Positions 45,511-55,596 of a DNA stretch of 64,000 nucleotides are shown here, piece by piece (the stretch's first letter is position 1; the number at the start of each line of letters is the position of its first letter). The notes below the pieces were generated by a model, which saw only the letters and a list, made by a program, of their open reading frames with translations, made no database searches and was not told where the DNA came from. Source of the stretch: Agapetus fuscipes (Eukaryota; Arthropoda; Insecta; Trichoptera; Glossosomatidae); NCBI GenBank assembly GCA_951799405.1, contig OX637339.1:20607808-20671807 (forward strand). Reading direction: 5' to 3'. The position numbers were made by a program, and so were the translations under genes.

Positions 45511-48500
45511 TTTTTTTTTTTTTTTTTTTTTTCTTTATTGACGGCGGTATGCCAATTTCACAAAAAATATAAATATACATACATGTTAGAGTTACAATCG
45601 AAATGAAAGTGATGAGAAAAATGTAAGAGTAAATAAGAAGAGAAAAAAGTACAATAAAACTTAAAAATAAACAAAAGATATGAGAAAATAAAATAAAAAA
45701 TTCAAGGAACAAAGAAACACAGCTTACAATATTTTTATGTGGGAGATAATAAAATATACCCATATAAATATACATACATACATACTCATAAGAATGATTT
45801 ATTTTTATAAAATAAATTCCTTCAAACAATACATTGTGCAAGCTCATTCACAAATTTCAATCTCAAAGCAGACGTGAATGAATCAAGAGACATAGCAAAT
45901 ACATCTATATCATTATTTGATAAGTACTTGTTAGCTAACTCATGAAGTCTGTGAATTACTGTAGTTTTGACATAATTTGTTGTTACAAGCTTTTGGTGGA
46001 ATAATTCACAGCTTCTGCTACTGTGGCGAGGTACATGCAGATATATTTGCTCAAGCAATTCAGGGCTGTCGACAAGTGAATTTAAAATTTTATATAAAAA
46101 TGCAATATCGTGCAAAATACGTCTGTGCTTAAGTGTTAACAGATTTGTTGAATTTAGTAAGAAGTTATAATTATTTGAATTACATTGATTACCTAATTTA
46201 TAATTTAGAAACCTTAAAAATTTGCGTTGCACGCGTTCAATCAAATTATCATATATTTGATAACCGGGAGACCAAATTTGCGAATTATATTCCAATTTGC
46301 TCCGAACAAGAGATGTGTACAGTAATTTAACGCTGTTTAAATTATTAAAATCCTTTGCAGTGCGGCATACGAAGCCCAAAGTCTTCATGGCCTTGCTGGT
46401 GGCGTCAGATATGTGAGCAGAAAAAGACAGTTCTGAATCAAAAATAACACCAAGATCTCTCATTTGGTCAACTGACTCCAAGGCATCGTTGAACAAATTG
46501 TAATCAAAATGTATCTTAGACTTTTTCTACCAAATCTCATAACTTTACACTTTTTAGCGTTCAAAAATAGTTTGTTTCTTGAACACCATTCAACAATTCT
46601 AGAGATGTTGTCTTGTAAAATATGACAATCAGACACCCCAGATATTTTTTTAAACACTTTCAAGTCATCAGCAAACAAAAGATATTGGACATCACGAAAC
46701 TCATTCACTATATCATTTATAAAAATCAAAAAGAGAATAGGGCCAAAGTGGCTGCCTTGAGGGAGTCCGCTTGACGCATGATAAGGTAATGAAAAATAGT
46801 TTCCAATCTTAACCCTCAAAACACGCCCTTTTAGGTAGCTAGAAATCCAGTGCCAAAAGTTATTTCTGATTCCTAAAGCCGACAATTTATGTAACAATAT
46901 TTTGTGAGAAACTTTGTCAAAGGCTTTTGAGAAATCAGTGTAAACACTGTCAACCTGAAAGCCTGCAGCAACATTATCAGCTATAAAACTTTCATAAATC
47001 GACAGATTTGTTACCATGGATCGTCCAGTCATAAAACCATGTTGTTTAGGCGTAATATGCTTGCCAATTAGCGGTAAAATGTCCTCGAGTACCAAAGATT
47101 CAAACACTTTAGCTAATGCAGATTGAATGCAGATTGGCCTATAATTGCCTACGTCATGCTTATCGTCTCCTTTATGAATAGGTACAACATGACCATTTTT
47201 CCACACTTGTGGAAAGTGACCCTCGTTTAATGACCTGTTAAATATATGCATGAGAGGTCTTGCAATAGCAGGAGCACACCTTTTTAGAAAAAGAGGAGGT
47301 ATTTCATCTGGTCCGGCACTCTTTTTTGGATCAATATTAGAAAGCCTTCTTAACACAGATTGGAAGGACAAAACACAATGGGTCAAATTCAATGGTGGGC
47401 TGTGGTACACCTCAGTGGCAATGACTGTGTCTGTGTCTACATCGTACACATCACCAAAATAACCAGAAAAGAGATTTGCAATATCTTGCTCATTGTCAGC
47501 CACTGATTTATGTGAAAACATTTTTGTTGGGTAAAAATTATTGTCATCCTGACTCAGCATTCTTGTGAATTTCCAAAATGACTTTGAGTCCACAGTTACA
47601 TCCTCAATCTTGCTAATGAAGTTCCTATAGCATTCAGTTGTTAATTTCTTGCAGACCGTTCTCAGGTTGGAGAACATTAAATAATCGGAGATCTCACCAG
47701 ATGTTTTGAATTTTTTGTGGGCAATTTTTTTATCAAAAATTGTTATCTTGAGCTCGCGAGAGAACCAACTAGGGAAATTTGATGGCTTGTATTCATTATA
47801 TGGGATGAATTTATTTATTGTTTCGTTAATTATTTTGTAAAAACTGTCAACCATTAAGTCAATACTGTCACTTTGGGATGAACTCCATTTTTGATGGGAT
47901 AAATGTAATATTGCATTCTCGTAGTCACCATTCTTGAAATTATACGAAAAAGAGGACTTTTTTTTTTGTTTGACTAGAGATGATGCCAGTTCGATCTCAA
48001 GAGGGGGGTGGTAGCTATCTACGTTTACGACAGTATCAGTTGATTTCTCTACTTTGATTTGCTTCCGATCAGATAGAACTAAATCCAAAATTTTATCATG
48101 ACTATTGAGAATGAGGTTGTGTTGCGACAGATTCATAAAACTCATCGTCTCCAGCAGCTCCAATGCACCATTATTGTTGTCCAGGTTTAAAAGCATATCT
48201 TGGATGTTCAAGGGCCATTGGATATTAGGCAAATTAAAGTCACCGAAGACGATGAGTGTAGAACGGGGATGATTTCGTTGCAAAATTTCAAATTCATCAC
48301 AAACGTGTCTAAATGATTCCGATCTTGATGCAGGAGGGATGTAAACACAGCCGATAATAAACGAATCAGTTCCTGATTGCAATTTAATATAAATTTGTTC
48401 AACGCTTACATTTTGGACTTTTATTGCCTTAGCTGGTATTGATTTATTCACTGCTATCAATACACCACCACCTCTACTTTTTTCACTTGTCAGTATGCTT

Positions 48501-48689
48501 CGGTCTTTTCTAAATAAATTATACTGCGGCAAGCCCAGTTCTGAATTTTCAATGCTCTTGTCCAGCCAGGTCTCTGTAAAAATATATACATGGTGGGATA
48601 AAAGTGCTATATTTTGTCGCAAATGCGAGAGCTTGGATTTAATGCTGCGGACATTCTGGTAGTACATGTTGTATATATTTTTATTGTAA
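45511..48689 (-). mobile_element. Jockey-superfamily non-LTR retrotransposon, 5'-truncated
   Basis: On the minus strand an endonuclease-RT coding region ends in a poly(A) (plus-strand T run at 45511..45532). The 5' end stops within the start of the endonuclease (MYYQNVRSIKSKL), so ORF1 is missing. Direct flanks share only ATAT. Compared with copy 1 of the host repeat the insertion is clean. Confidence 0.88.
45822..48689 (-). pseudogene. Jockey-type endonuclease/reverse transcriptase, one frameshift
   Basis: The APE-type endonuclease shows YYQNVRS, FTETWLD, VFGDFNLPN and SYHPPLEI-like motifs. RT shows KKSAGPDEIPPLF, NYRPICIQSALAKVFES, KQHGFMTGRSMVTNL, DFSKAFDKVSHKILLHKL, GLPQGSHFGPILF and LLFADDLKVF. 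The frame breaks near 46523 where a run of five A's (minus strand) needs one more base to continue into NLFNDALESVDQMRDLG. The C-terminal 224 aa include LKHRRILHDIAFLYKILN, typical of Jockey-like elements. No start codon of its own is left, so it is not functional as it stands. Confidence 0.88.
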
Positions 48690-49377
48690 TATGAATGAAC
48701 TAGCATTGAGACATTTGTTTCTTTATATGGATGGGTGTACTTCCGGACCTAAGTCTTACATTGGACCACTGAGAAAAGCTCCCGAAACTTGCGAGAAATT
48801 GCCTATTAAAATAATTCAACGAATTGAAGTACAAACGTTTACAAAAATTACCCAAAAATTGAGAACAGACCAACCGTATTTGCACGACATTATGTCAGCA
48901 GTAACAACAAACGATTTTCCTAAAGATCTGACAAATAGATCTCCAGGCCAGATTTTACACGTTCTTTGACTTACACAAGCCAACCAAATACTACGTCTGT
49001 ATGTAACGGAATCACCCTCGGAAATTTTGACAACTCTAGCTGCTTTTGTGATAAAAGTGTATCCTCCATCATAGGTTCTTATAAAAATAATTGTTCATGT
49101 AAAGATGACTCATATCATATTTGTTTCATCATTTTGGCCTCGAAATATTTGCTAGATATCAAAAAAGTAAAAGATTCAGTCTTTGGAAAAAATAGCTCTT
49201 TTAGGCATTCTTAAAGTATGTTATTAGCGATGATTATCGGCAAAAACAAACTCATTAAAGCATTCATAACATGACGTACCTTAAAGGCATTCAAAATATC
49301 AAATCTCTCATACAATGACTTTTGAAGAGGCCTGAAATATATTTCAATGCTGCAACTTAAGTTGATCTTATAAGATA

Positions 49378-50546
49378 TCAGGAAAACATTAATGAGCCTC
49401 TTTTAGAAAAAAAATATCCGATGAGAAAGTTCAATCTAGTGGTGACAGTGACATGCATTTTATAAGATCCCATGTAATGTACACTGAGAGAATTTTTTCA
49501 TATAATATTTCATAAAATATCCTATTGTAGGAATTGTCGATCTATTCTGAGAATGAAATGTGGTTGATTGTAGGAACCGTCAAAATCCTATTAGAGGGAT
49601 TTCCGATTGTGAGAATAGGCAGTCTATTGTAACAATTGGTTTGCGGTGGGCTTTCGGAAGTTTTCGGCCATTCTCGGCTATTTCACCCGAGTCGATATAA
49701 TATTGTCCAATTGTGACAATTGCTTGGAGTCTATTGAAATTGTTCAAACTTTTTTGGCAAGAGGTGCTTTTCAAGTTCACATACATTTTTCTCGAATACT
49801 CGATACTAGAGTATTATGAAAAAATTCATACTAGGTGTACAGTTCACATTGCAAAACTCTGCGGCGTCGCCATCCTGATTGGTAGAATTGCCTTGATGGC
49901 TTGGGGGGTGGGGGGGTCTGCCGCGTGCGCAGCTCCAACTCGCCTTGCCTGCCTCAGTCTAGAGATGGGCACATGAAAAAAATATCGATATTTATGGAAT
50001 AGATATTTTGAAACACTATCGAAATATATCAAGGAAAAAATAATGAAATTTTGATATATCGATACAAAAAAGATCTGTCCACGGGGAAGGGGAGGGGGGG
50101 GATAAATAATTAATAATTATACTTATAATTAAATAGTTTTAATTAAATTAATCATTATTCAAATATTAAATATGAGTAAAATTATTAAAAATTTTAAAAA
50201 ATATATAAAATAATTTAAAATGTAGAAATGCGTTTAAAAAAATACCGAAATTTTGCAAAAAAATATCGTTCACTGGCGGGTTACGTCTCAAAATGTTTTG
50301 GTGCATAGCATCTGACTACAAGAAGGGGGAGGGGGGTTGGAGGAGACACGAACATTTAATTCCTAAAGAACAATAATAAGAGAAGACTTACGATTTGTTA
50401 TGTAAAATTTAGACTTATCCAAGTGAAAAAATTCTCTCAGTGTACATTACATGGGATCTGTATAAAATGCATGTCACTGTCACCACTAGATTGAACTTTC
50501 TCATCGGATATTTTTTTCTAAAAGAGGCTCATTAATATTTTCCTGA
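49378..50546. repeat. Inverted ~125-bp arms flanking a 0.9-kb AT-rich spacer
   Basis: 49378..49504 ('gcctcttttagaaaaaaaat', 'gtggtgacagtgacatgcat', 'gtacactgagagaatttttt') is repeated inverted at 50423..50546. The arms include the end of the decayed protein-coding repeat plus 'atgtacactgagagaat'. The spacer holds clusters of 'atatcgatatt' and no gene. Confidence 0.8.
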
Positions 50547-50616
50547 TAACTATCGAAATATATCGAGGAAAAATATCGATATTTCGATAAATCGATATTA
50601 TAAATATATCAGAAGG

Positions 50617-50698
50617 TGGAGGTCAAGCAGTGCTTCCGCTGTCTTGGGTTCTCTCACGTTGCAGCTAAATGCGACGTGCGGGAGCCCGGAAGCGTCTT
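50617..50698 (+). pseudogene. Telomeric retrotransposon gag fragment (zinc knuckle)
   Basis: The frame EVKQCFRCLGFSHVAAKCDV matches the first CCHC knuckle of the SART-like ORF1 at 59545..59605 (CFRCLGFSHIASRC). It is only ~27 codons long and is followed by unrelated AT-rich DNA. Confidence 0.78.
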
Positions 50699-51147
50699 TC
50701 CTTTCTACCCCCCGTTTCGACAGACGACAAACACTAAAAATGTTTTTTGCACTTTATGGCCTTTGTAAAGAAGTGCCATTAATGGAACAAATCACACGTG
50801 TTTATTGATTTTTTATCTAAATTTTAAAGTTAAAATATTGTATAAAACTTAAAAAATGACGCTAAAAAAAAATATTTAAAAAAACACGTTTTTGTTCAGA
50901 TTTTTTTCTTATAATTTTGTTGTTTAATATTTTGGACATATTTTTTTTCTTCATAATTATAGAATGATACAATGTCTAGAGAGTGTTTGAAAAATATTTT
51001 AGGTAATGTGAACAGTTTTCGAGATAATATGAAAAAACTGAAACTTGATAATTAATTTAATGTGCGCGGCAGTACTTTAGCGTGATCTGTCGCCGAACCC
51101 ACAGTTCTTACTTAATTAACCCACAGTTCTTATTTAATCGTGCTGCT
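50699..51147. repeat. Diverged copy of the inverted-repeat element module
   Basis: 'tgcactttatggcctttgta', 'tgattttttatctaaatttt' and 'aacagttttcgagataatat' resemble the module in 21110..21540 and 55110..55455. It separates two telomeric retrotransposon fragments. Confidence 0.55.
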
Positions 51148-52012
51148 GATTAAATCTATGCGGTACCTCGGTGTTCAACTCGGTCATCGACTCCGCTTCG
51201 GGGAACATATCGAGCTGGCGGCGGCGAGGGCAAGCGTGGTGGCGCAACAGCTGAGAAGGCTCATGCCGAACGTCAGCGGGCCCAAATCGAGCAGGAGGAG
51301 ACTCCTGCACGAGGTGGTGCACTCGACGTTTTTGTATGGGGCACCCATCTGGGCGAAGTCGCTCGAGGTTGAGCACTACAGGAAGAAGATGGCAAGTGTG
51401 CAGAGGAGGAGTGCACTCAGGGTTATCTCTGGGTATCGCACGATCTCCGAGGACGCAGCGCTGGTGCTATCTTCTTCGCCTCCGATTCACCTCCTGGCGC
51501 GAGAACGCCAGGAGAGAAGAGAGCGGAAGAGAGATGATCTAGAAGACCCCTCTCGAGACGCGATATACTCGCAGTGGCAGCAACGCTGGGACACGGCAGT
51601 TGGTGGACGCTGGACGCGAAGACTCATCGGCGACCTGAGGACCTGGTGCCAAAGGAAGCATGGTGGTCTAAGCTACCGGCTCACCCAGCTGCTGAGTGGA
51701 CACGGCTGCTTCGGAAACTTCCTGCAAAGGATAGGCAAAGAAGCAGCCGCAGCCTGCTGGCACTGCGATGCAACAGAAGACGACGCCGAGCATACGATGC
51801 TAGCGTGTCCGGCCTGGGCGACTGAGAGGGCGTCACTTGTGGCTGCCCTCGGGGTCGATCACCTGGAGGTGGATACGGTGGTGACGACAATGCTCCAGCC
51901 GGCTGATAACTGGCGGGCGTGGGAGGACTTCGCCTCGAGCGTAATGGGACAGAAGGAGGACGCCGAGCGCGAGAGGAGAAGACGGCCCGCGGCCGCCGTA
52001 GAAGCCGACTGA
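51148..52012 (+). pseudogene. SART-like ORF2 C-terminus
   Basis: The frame reads KSMRYLGVQLGHRLRFGEHI..., AWHCDATEDDAEHT-type zinc finger (ACWHCDATEDDAEHTMLAC) and ends RPAAAVEAD. It covers the thumb/C-terminal region without catalytic RT motifs and differs from the 55.6-kb copy at only a few residues. Confidence 0.88.
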
Positions 52013-52276
52013 AAGGCGTCACGTAACGCGGTGTAGTTGGTAACGCAATGAGCGTTGCCAAAGCGAGAGTAGACGCCATCAGCGTATAAACCATTACCAC
52101 ACTCCCAGCGTAATACTTCATTGGTAGGTCCGGAGTGTGGTAGATGCTTGCACGGGAGAGGTTTTTAGTGGGTAGGCCCGCAGCAGGGAGATTCCCACAC
52201 TGCCTATCTAGTAACTGGCTGTCACTTGGTGTCTTATAAAAGATTTTCCTTCTTCCAACGCAAAAAAAAAAAAAAA
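51148..52276 (+). mobile_element. SART-like telomeric retrotransposon 3' fragment (family A, copy 1)
   Basis: The last part of ORF2, the 3' UTR with its hairpin (52095..52105 with 52132..52142) and a poly(A) of 15 bases are present. Sequence from 'ttaaatctatgcggtacctc' on is nearly identical to 56963..58110. Confidence 0.9.
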
Positions 52277-52350
52277 GGTTATGGACTTGGCGCTCGCGGT
52301 TGCATTGATGTTCGCAAGCCACGAACGGAGGCACGTTCAGTTGCACAGTA

Positions 52351-52677
52351 GTGCTGCCATGCACTCCGGAGGTTAAAACTCTGATCTGTGAGGGGCGTCT
52401 CAAAGTCGGCCTCGTCAGGTGCAGACTCAGAGAGCGCGAGAACCTGTTACAGTGCTACCGCTGTAGAGCCTTTGGGCACATCGCTGTGAAATGCAGAGGC
52501 GTCGACAGATCGGCACTTTGCAATTGCTGCGGTGGTGTTGGCCATAAGGCAGCGAAGTGCAGTGGCTCCCCGCACTGTGTACTGTGTGAAGGGGAGGGGC
52601 AGAGCGCCTCTCATAGATTGGGCAGTGTGCAGTGTAGAGCGTTCCTCCGTGCCCGGGCGTCAAAAAGAAAAAAATGA
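52351..52677 (+). pseudogene. SART-like ORF1 (gag) C-terminus with three zinc knuckles
   Basis: The frame encodes CYRCRAFGHIAVKC, CNCCGGVGHKAAKC and CVLCEGEGQSASH, three CCHC-type knuckles as in R1-clade gag proteins that bind element RNA. It ends with TGA (52675..52677) inside ATGA, where ORF2 starts. There is no N-terminal part. Confidence 0.85.
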
Positions 52678-53615
52678 TCCGGGTCCTTCAGGTAAATCTA
52701 GCGCATTGCCAGGCAGCTCAGGATCTCCTTCTCCAGAAATCGGTAGAGTTGGGGGTGGATGTTGTCGTGGTGTCGGAGCAATGGAGAAACAGGCCTAGTG
52801 CCTGGTTGTCTGACGCAACCGGCACGGCGGCGATATACCTTCCCTCAACGCGCTTTAAGCCTATAAAAGCACAAGAACCGACTGCAGATGGTTTTACCTG
52901 GGTGGAGCTGGCGGGGCTGCGAATTTACAGCTGCTATTTTTCCCCGAACATTGATCTTGAACAGTTCGGGGTGAAATTGCGCTGTCTGGAGGATAATATT
53001 CGCGAAAAGCGAGGGACTGGAGTCATACTGGCTGGTGATTTTAACGCTAAATCTCTGAGCTGGGGCTCCTCTACAACTGATAGAAGAGGGACCCTTCTCA
53101 GCGAGATGGTCGCCGGCCTTCAGCTGATTACAGCAAACACAGGCCACGAGTTGACTTTTCGTAGGGCGGCTGGAGGCTCTGTGGTAGACGTCACCTTTGC
53201 TGATGAAATAAACATTGGCCGGGTTAGTAAGTGGAGGGTGCTGGACGATTATTCTCACAGCGACCACCAGTACATCACATACGAAATTGCGGGTGTGCTG
53301 GTCGGTCGTGGTGAGGAGGTTGTCGGCGAGTCCGGTTGGAGCATTCGAGGGCTGGATGCTCCAGCACTATTGGAGATGTTCTTTGTCGGGAGCCGTGATG
53401 TGCAGTCCGCTTCGGGGGCCGAAGAGAAGGCAAATGCACTCGGTCACATCACGAATATTGCATGCGATGCTGCCATGTCAAGACGTGGCAAGGGCGCTTC
53501 ACTGAGGCCGGTCTACTGGTGGAATGACACAATCGCCGACCTCAGAAGGAGATGCCTTGCTCTCAGAAGGAGGGCACAAAGAGTGGCACACACCCCTGAA
53601 GCGGATCAAGGTTAA
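52674..53615 (+). pseudogene. SART-like ORF2 N-terminus: APE endonuclease with intact SDH motif
   Basis: The ATG (52674) overlaps the ORF1 stop. Motifs: VLQVNLAHCQAAQD (Asn), VVSEQWRN (Glu), AGDFNAKSLSWGS (Asp/Asn), GSVVDVTFAD and YSHSDHQYITYEI (Asp/His). All endonuclease catalytic motifs are present, unlike in the full-length family B copy. The frame then reaches VYWWNDTIADLRRRCLALRR and is interrupted before RT. Confidence 0.88.
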
Positions 53616-54470
53616 AGCTATTGAAATACCCAAAGTCTAATAAAATTGTCACGAGAAAAACGTAAATTACAAAGCAAGTGGAAACTGAATAATAATCCCT
53701 TAGATTACCAAGCCTTTAGTTGCTTAAGAACTAGAGAAAAGAAAATGCAAAAAGAATGTTACAACAATTATATCAAACGTGTTGAAGATAATATTACAAA
53801 TTCACCAAAATACTTTTGGTCTTTTATAAAATCCAAATTCTCCACTAACTCTATCCCAGACTGTATGAGAAATGATAACATCATTGCATCTGATGGTGAT
53901 TCAATATGCAATCTATTCAACGATTACTTTCATTCTGTTTTCGTCTACGACAACTCACCACAATCATCCACAAATTTAGCTCCTCTTTCCCCAATATTAG
54001 ACCTCTCCTCCATAGATATTACTCAACACCAACTTGAAATTTTGCTTAAAGATATCGATACTACAAAAAGTATGGGATCCGACAGAATCCACCCACTATT
54101 GATAAAAAATTGTGCAAATGAGCTCTGCCTCCCCCTTACAATAATTTTTAAGAAATCACTATCTGAAGGAGTTTTTCCTAGTATTTGGAAAAAGGCTCTG
54201 GTAACACCAATTTTTAAAGGTGGAGATCGGCATGACATTAAACAATACCGACCTATTTCAAAACTCTCCATTTTCGGCAAATTACTTGAAAAATTTGTAA
54301 CTCAAATAATAGCCTCAGCCGTTTCTTGTCACATACCTCCGGAGCAGCATGGATTTACCAAAGGACGAAGCGTTGACACAAATTTAATAACCTACACAGA
54401 CTTCATCCTCAATACGATGGACCGTGGTTTTCAGATTGACGCTGTGTATACAACGTGGGTAGTTGGGAAA
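53616..54470 (+). pseudogene. Jockey-type reverse transcriptase fragment
   Basis: KECYNNYIKRVEDNITNSPKYFWSFIKSK, KSMGSDRIHPLLIKNCANE, FKGGDRHDIKQYRPIS and EQHGFTKGRSVDTNLITY are followed by AVYT, where the frame leaves the family before the catalytic FADD. It therefore lacks its 3' half as well as its endonuclease. Confidence 0.8.
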
Positions 54471-54601
54471 TTCATTGAGATTTTTTTTTGCTCCTGTTAA
54501 AATATTTGAATTAAATTTAAATTAACTAAATTTTAATGTTTTTATGTTTTTAACTCAAAGTTAAGTACATATCTATCAGTTGAGTGTTTATTTTTACTAT
54601 T

Positions 54602-55540
54602 ATATTGACATACCATACCATAATGGAAGCTATGAAGGATACACTCACTAGTATGATGGAGATGTTTCATCAAAGGATGTCTGTGTTTGAAGCCGAGCTG
54701 CAGAAAGCCCCAGATAAATCTACCACTTCCAATAATCTGGCTGCTGACTTCGCTGCCTTCAAGATGTTTACACTGCAGGCACTTCAGAATCTTCAAAAGC
54801 AAGTGGAGATGCTTGCGTTGGACTTTGATCGTCTTGAGATGAGGGGACGACGTAAGATGCTGCTGCTGCATGGTGTCACAGAACATAAAAAAGAGGAGAC
54901 AGCGCAGGTTGTCGCAGACGTCATCCGAGACAAACTGAAGATGACGGATTTCACAGTGAGTGACATCAGGCGGTGTCACCGTATGGGGCGTGAGGGTTCC
55001 AGTCATAAAACCAGGCCAATAGTGATCAAACTCCAGAGTGTGGTGGTTCGGGACGCGTGTTCCCATTCCACGACCTAAAAGGAATGTTTACTCAGACAAG
55101 CACACGGAAAAAATTTAATTCATCAAGTAGTTTCAGTTTTTCCATATTTACTCAAAAACTATTGACATTATAAAAAAACGGTTTCGATACTACACTAGAC
55201 AATGTATAGTTCTATAAATAGAATGAAAAAAAATATTTCCAAAACATAGCACACACGAGAAAGTAGCTACAGAAGTGAAAAAAACGTATTTTTTTAAATA
55301 TTTTTTTGTGGTCGCAATTTTTAAGTTATATATTTTGTTTAAACTTTATAATTAAGATAAAAAATTAATAAACATGCTTGATTTTTTTCATTACTGTCAC
55401 TTTTTTGCTAAGACCATAAAGTGTAAGAAACAATAACGGCAGATTTAGGGTATGATACTTCCGTGTGCATTTCTGAGTGAACATTCCTTTTAGGTCGTGG
55501 AATGGGAACACGCGTTCGGGACTCCATCTGGCTTTCAAAA
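54602..55540 (+). pseudogene. L1-like ORF1 protein fragment split by a MITE
   Basis: The frame has a coiled-coil-like segment (FAAFKMFTLQALQNLQKQVEML) and an RRM-like part (RKMLLLHGVTEHKKEETAQV, SDIRRCHRMGREG, RPIVIKLQSVVVRD) typical of Transposase_22-type ORF1 proteins of non-LTR elements. At VRD it is interrupted by the 459-bp element and resumes at 55514 as VRDSIWLSK, until TTAGG repeats begin at 55541. Confidence 0.78.
55055..55513. mobile_element. 459-bp MITE with 9-bp target duplication
   Basis: The ends are ~55-base inverted repeats starting GCGTGTTCCCATTCCACG on both strands. GTTCGGGAC flanks both sides (55046..55054, 55514..55522). A 9-bp duplication with long inverted ends suggests a Mutator-like (MULE) or Merlin MITE. 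The interior is the module also seen near 21.1-21.5 kb and 50.7 kb. Confidence 0.88.
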
Positions 55541-55594
55541 GGTTAGGTTAGGTTAGGTTAGGTTAGGTTAGGTTAGGTTTGGTTAGGTTAGGTT
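55541..55594 (+). repeat. Interstitial telomere repeats (GGTTA)n
   Basis: About ten GGTTA units with one variant GGTTT (55576..55580), ending in GGTT exactly where the next retrotransposon begins. Confidence 0.95.
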
Positions 55595-55596
55595 GT

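Larger units (their letters stand above)
44708..49480 (+). pseudogene. Decayed protein-coding repeat, copy 2, interrupted by a Jockey element
   Basis: 44708..45510 and 48690..49480 together match 24177..25765 almost base for base, including NELALRHLFLYMDGCTSGPK. The copy was split at 'caacaacatat' by the retrotransposon at 45511..48689. Removing that insert restores the colinear repeat. Confidence 0.85.
52281..53615 (+). mobile_element. SART-like retrotransposon fragment, gag end to endonuclease (family A, copy 2)
   Basis: It follows poly(A)-GGTT directly (52277..52280) and is cut off at about 53615 where Jockey-like sequence starts. It carries the end of ORF1 and the endonuclease of ORF2; RT is missing. 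Confidence 0.85.
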
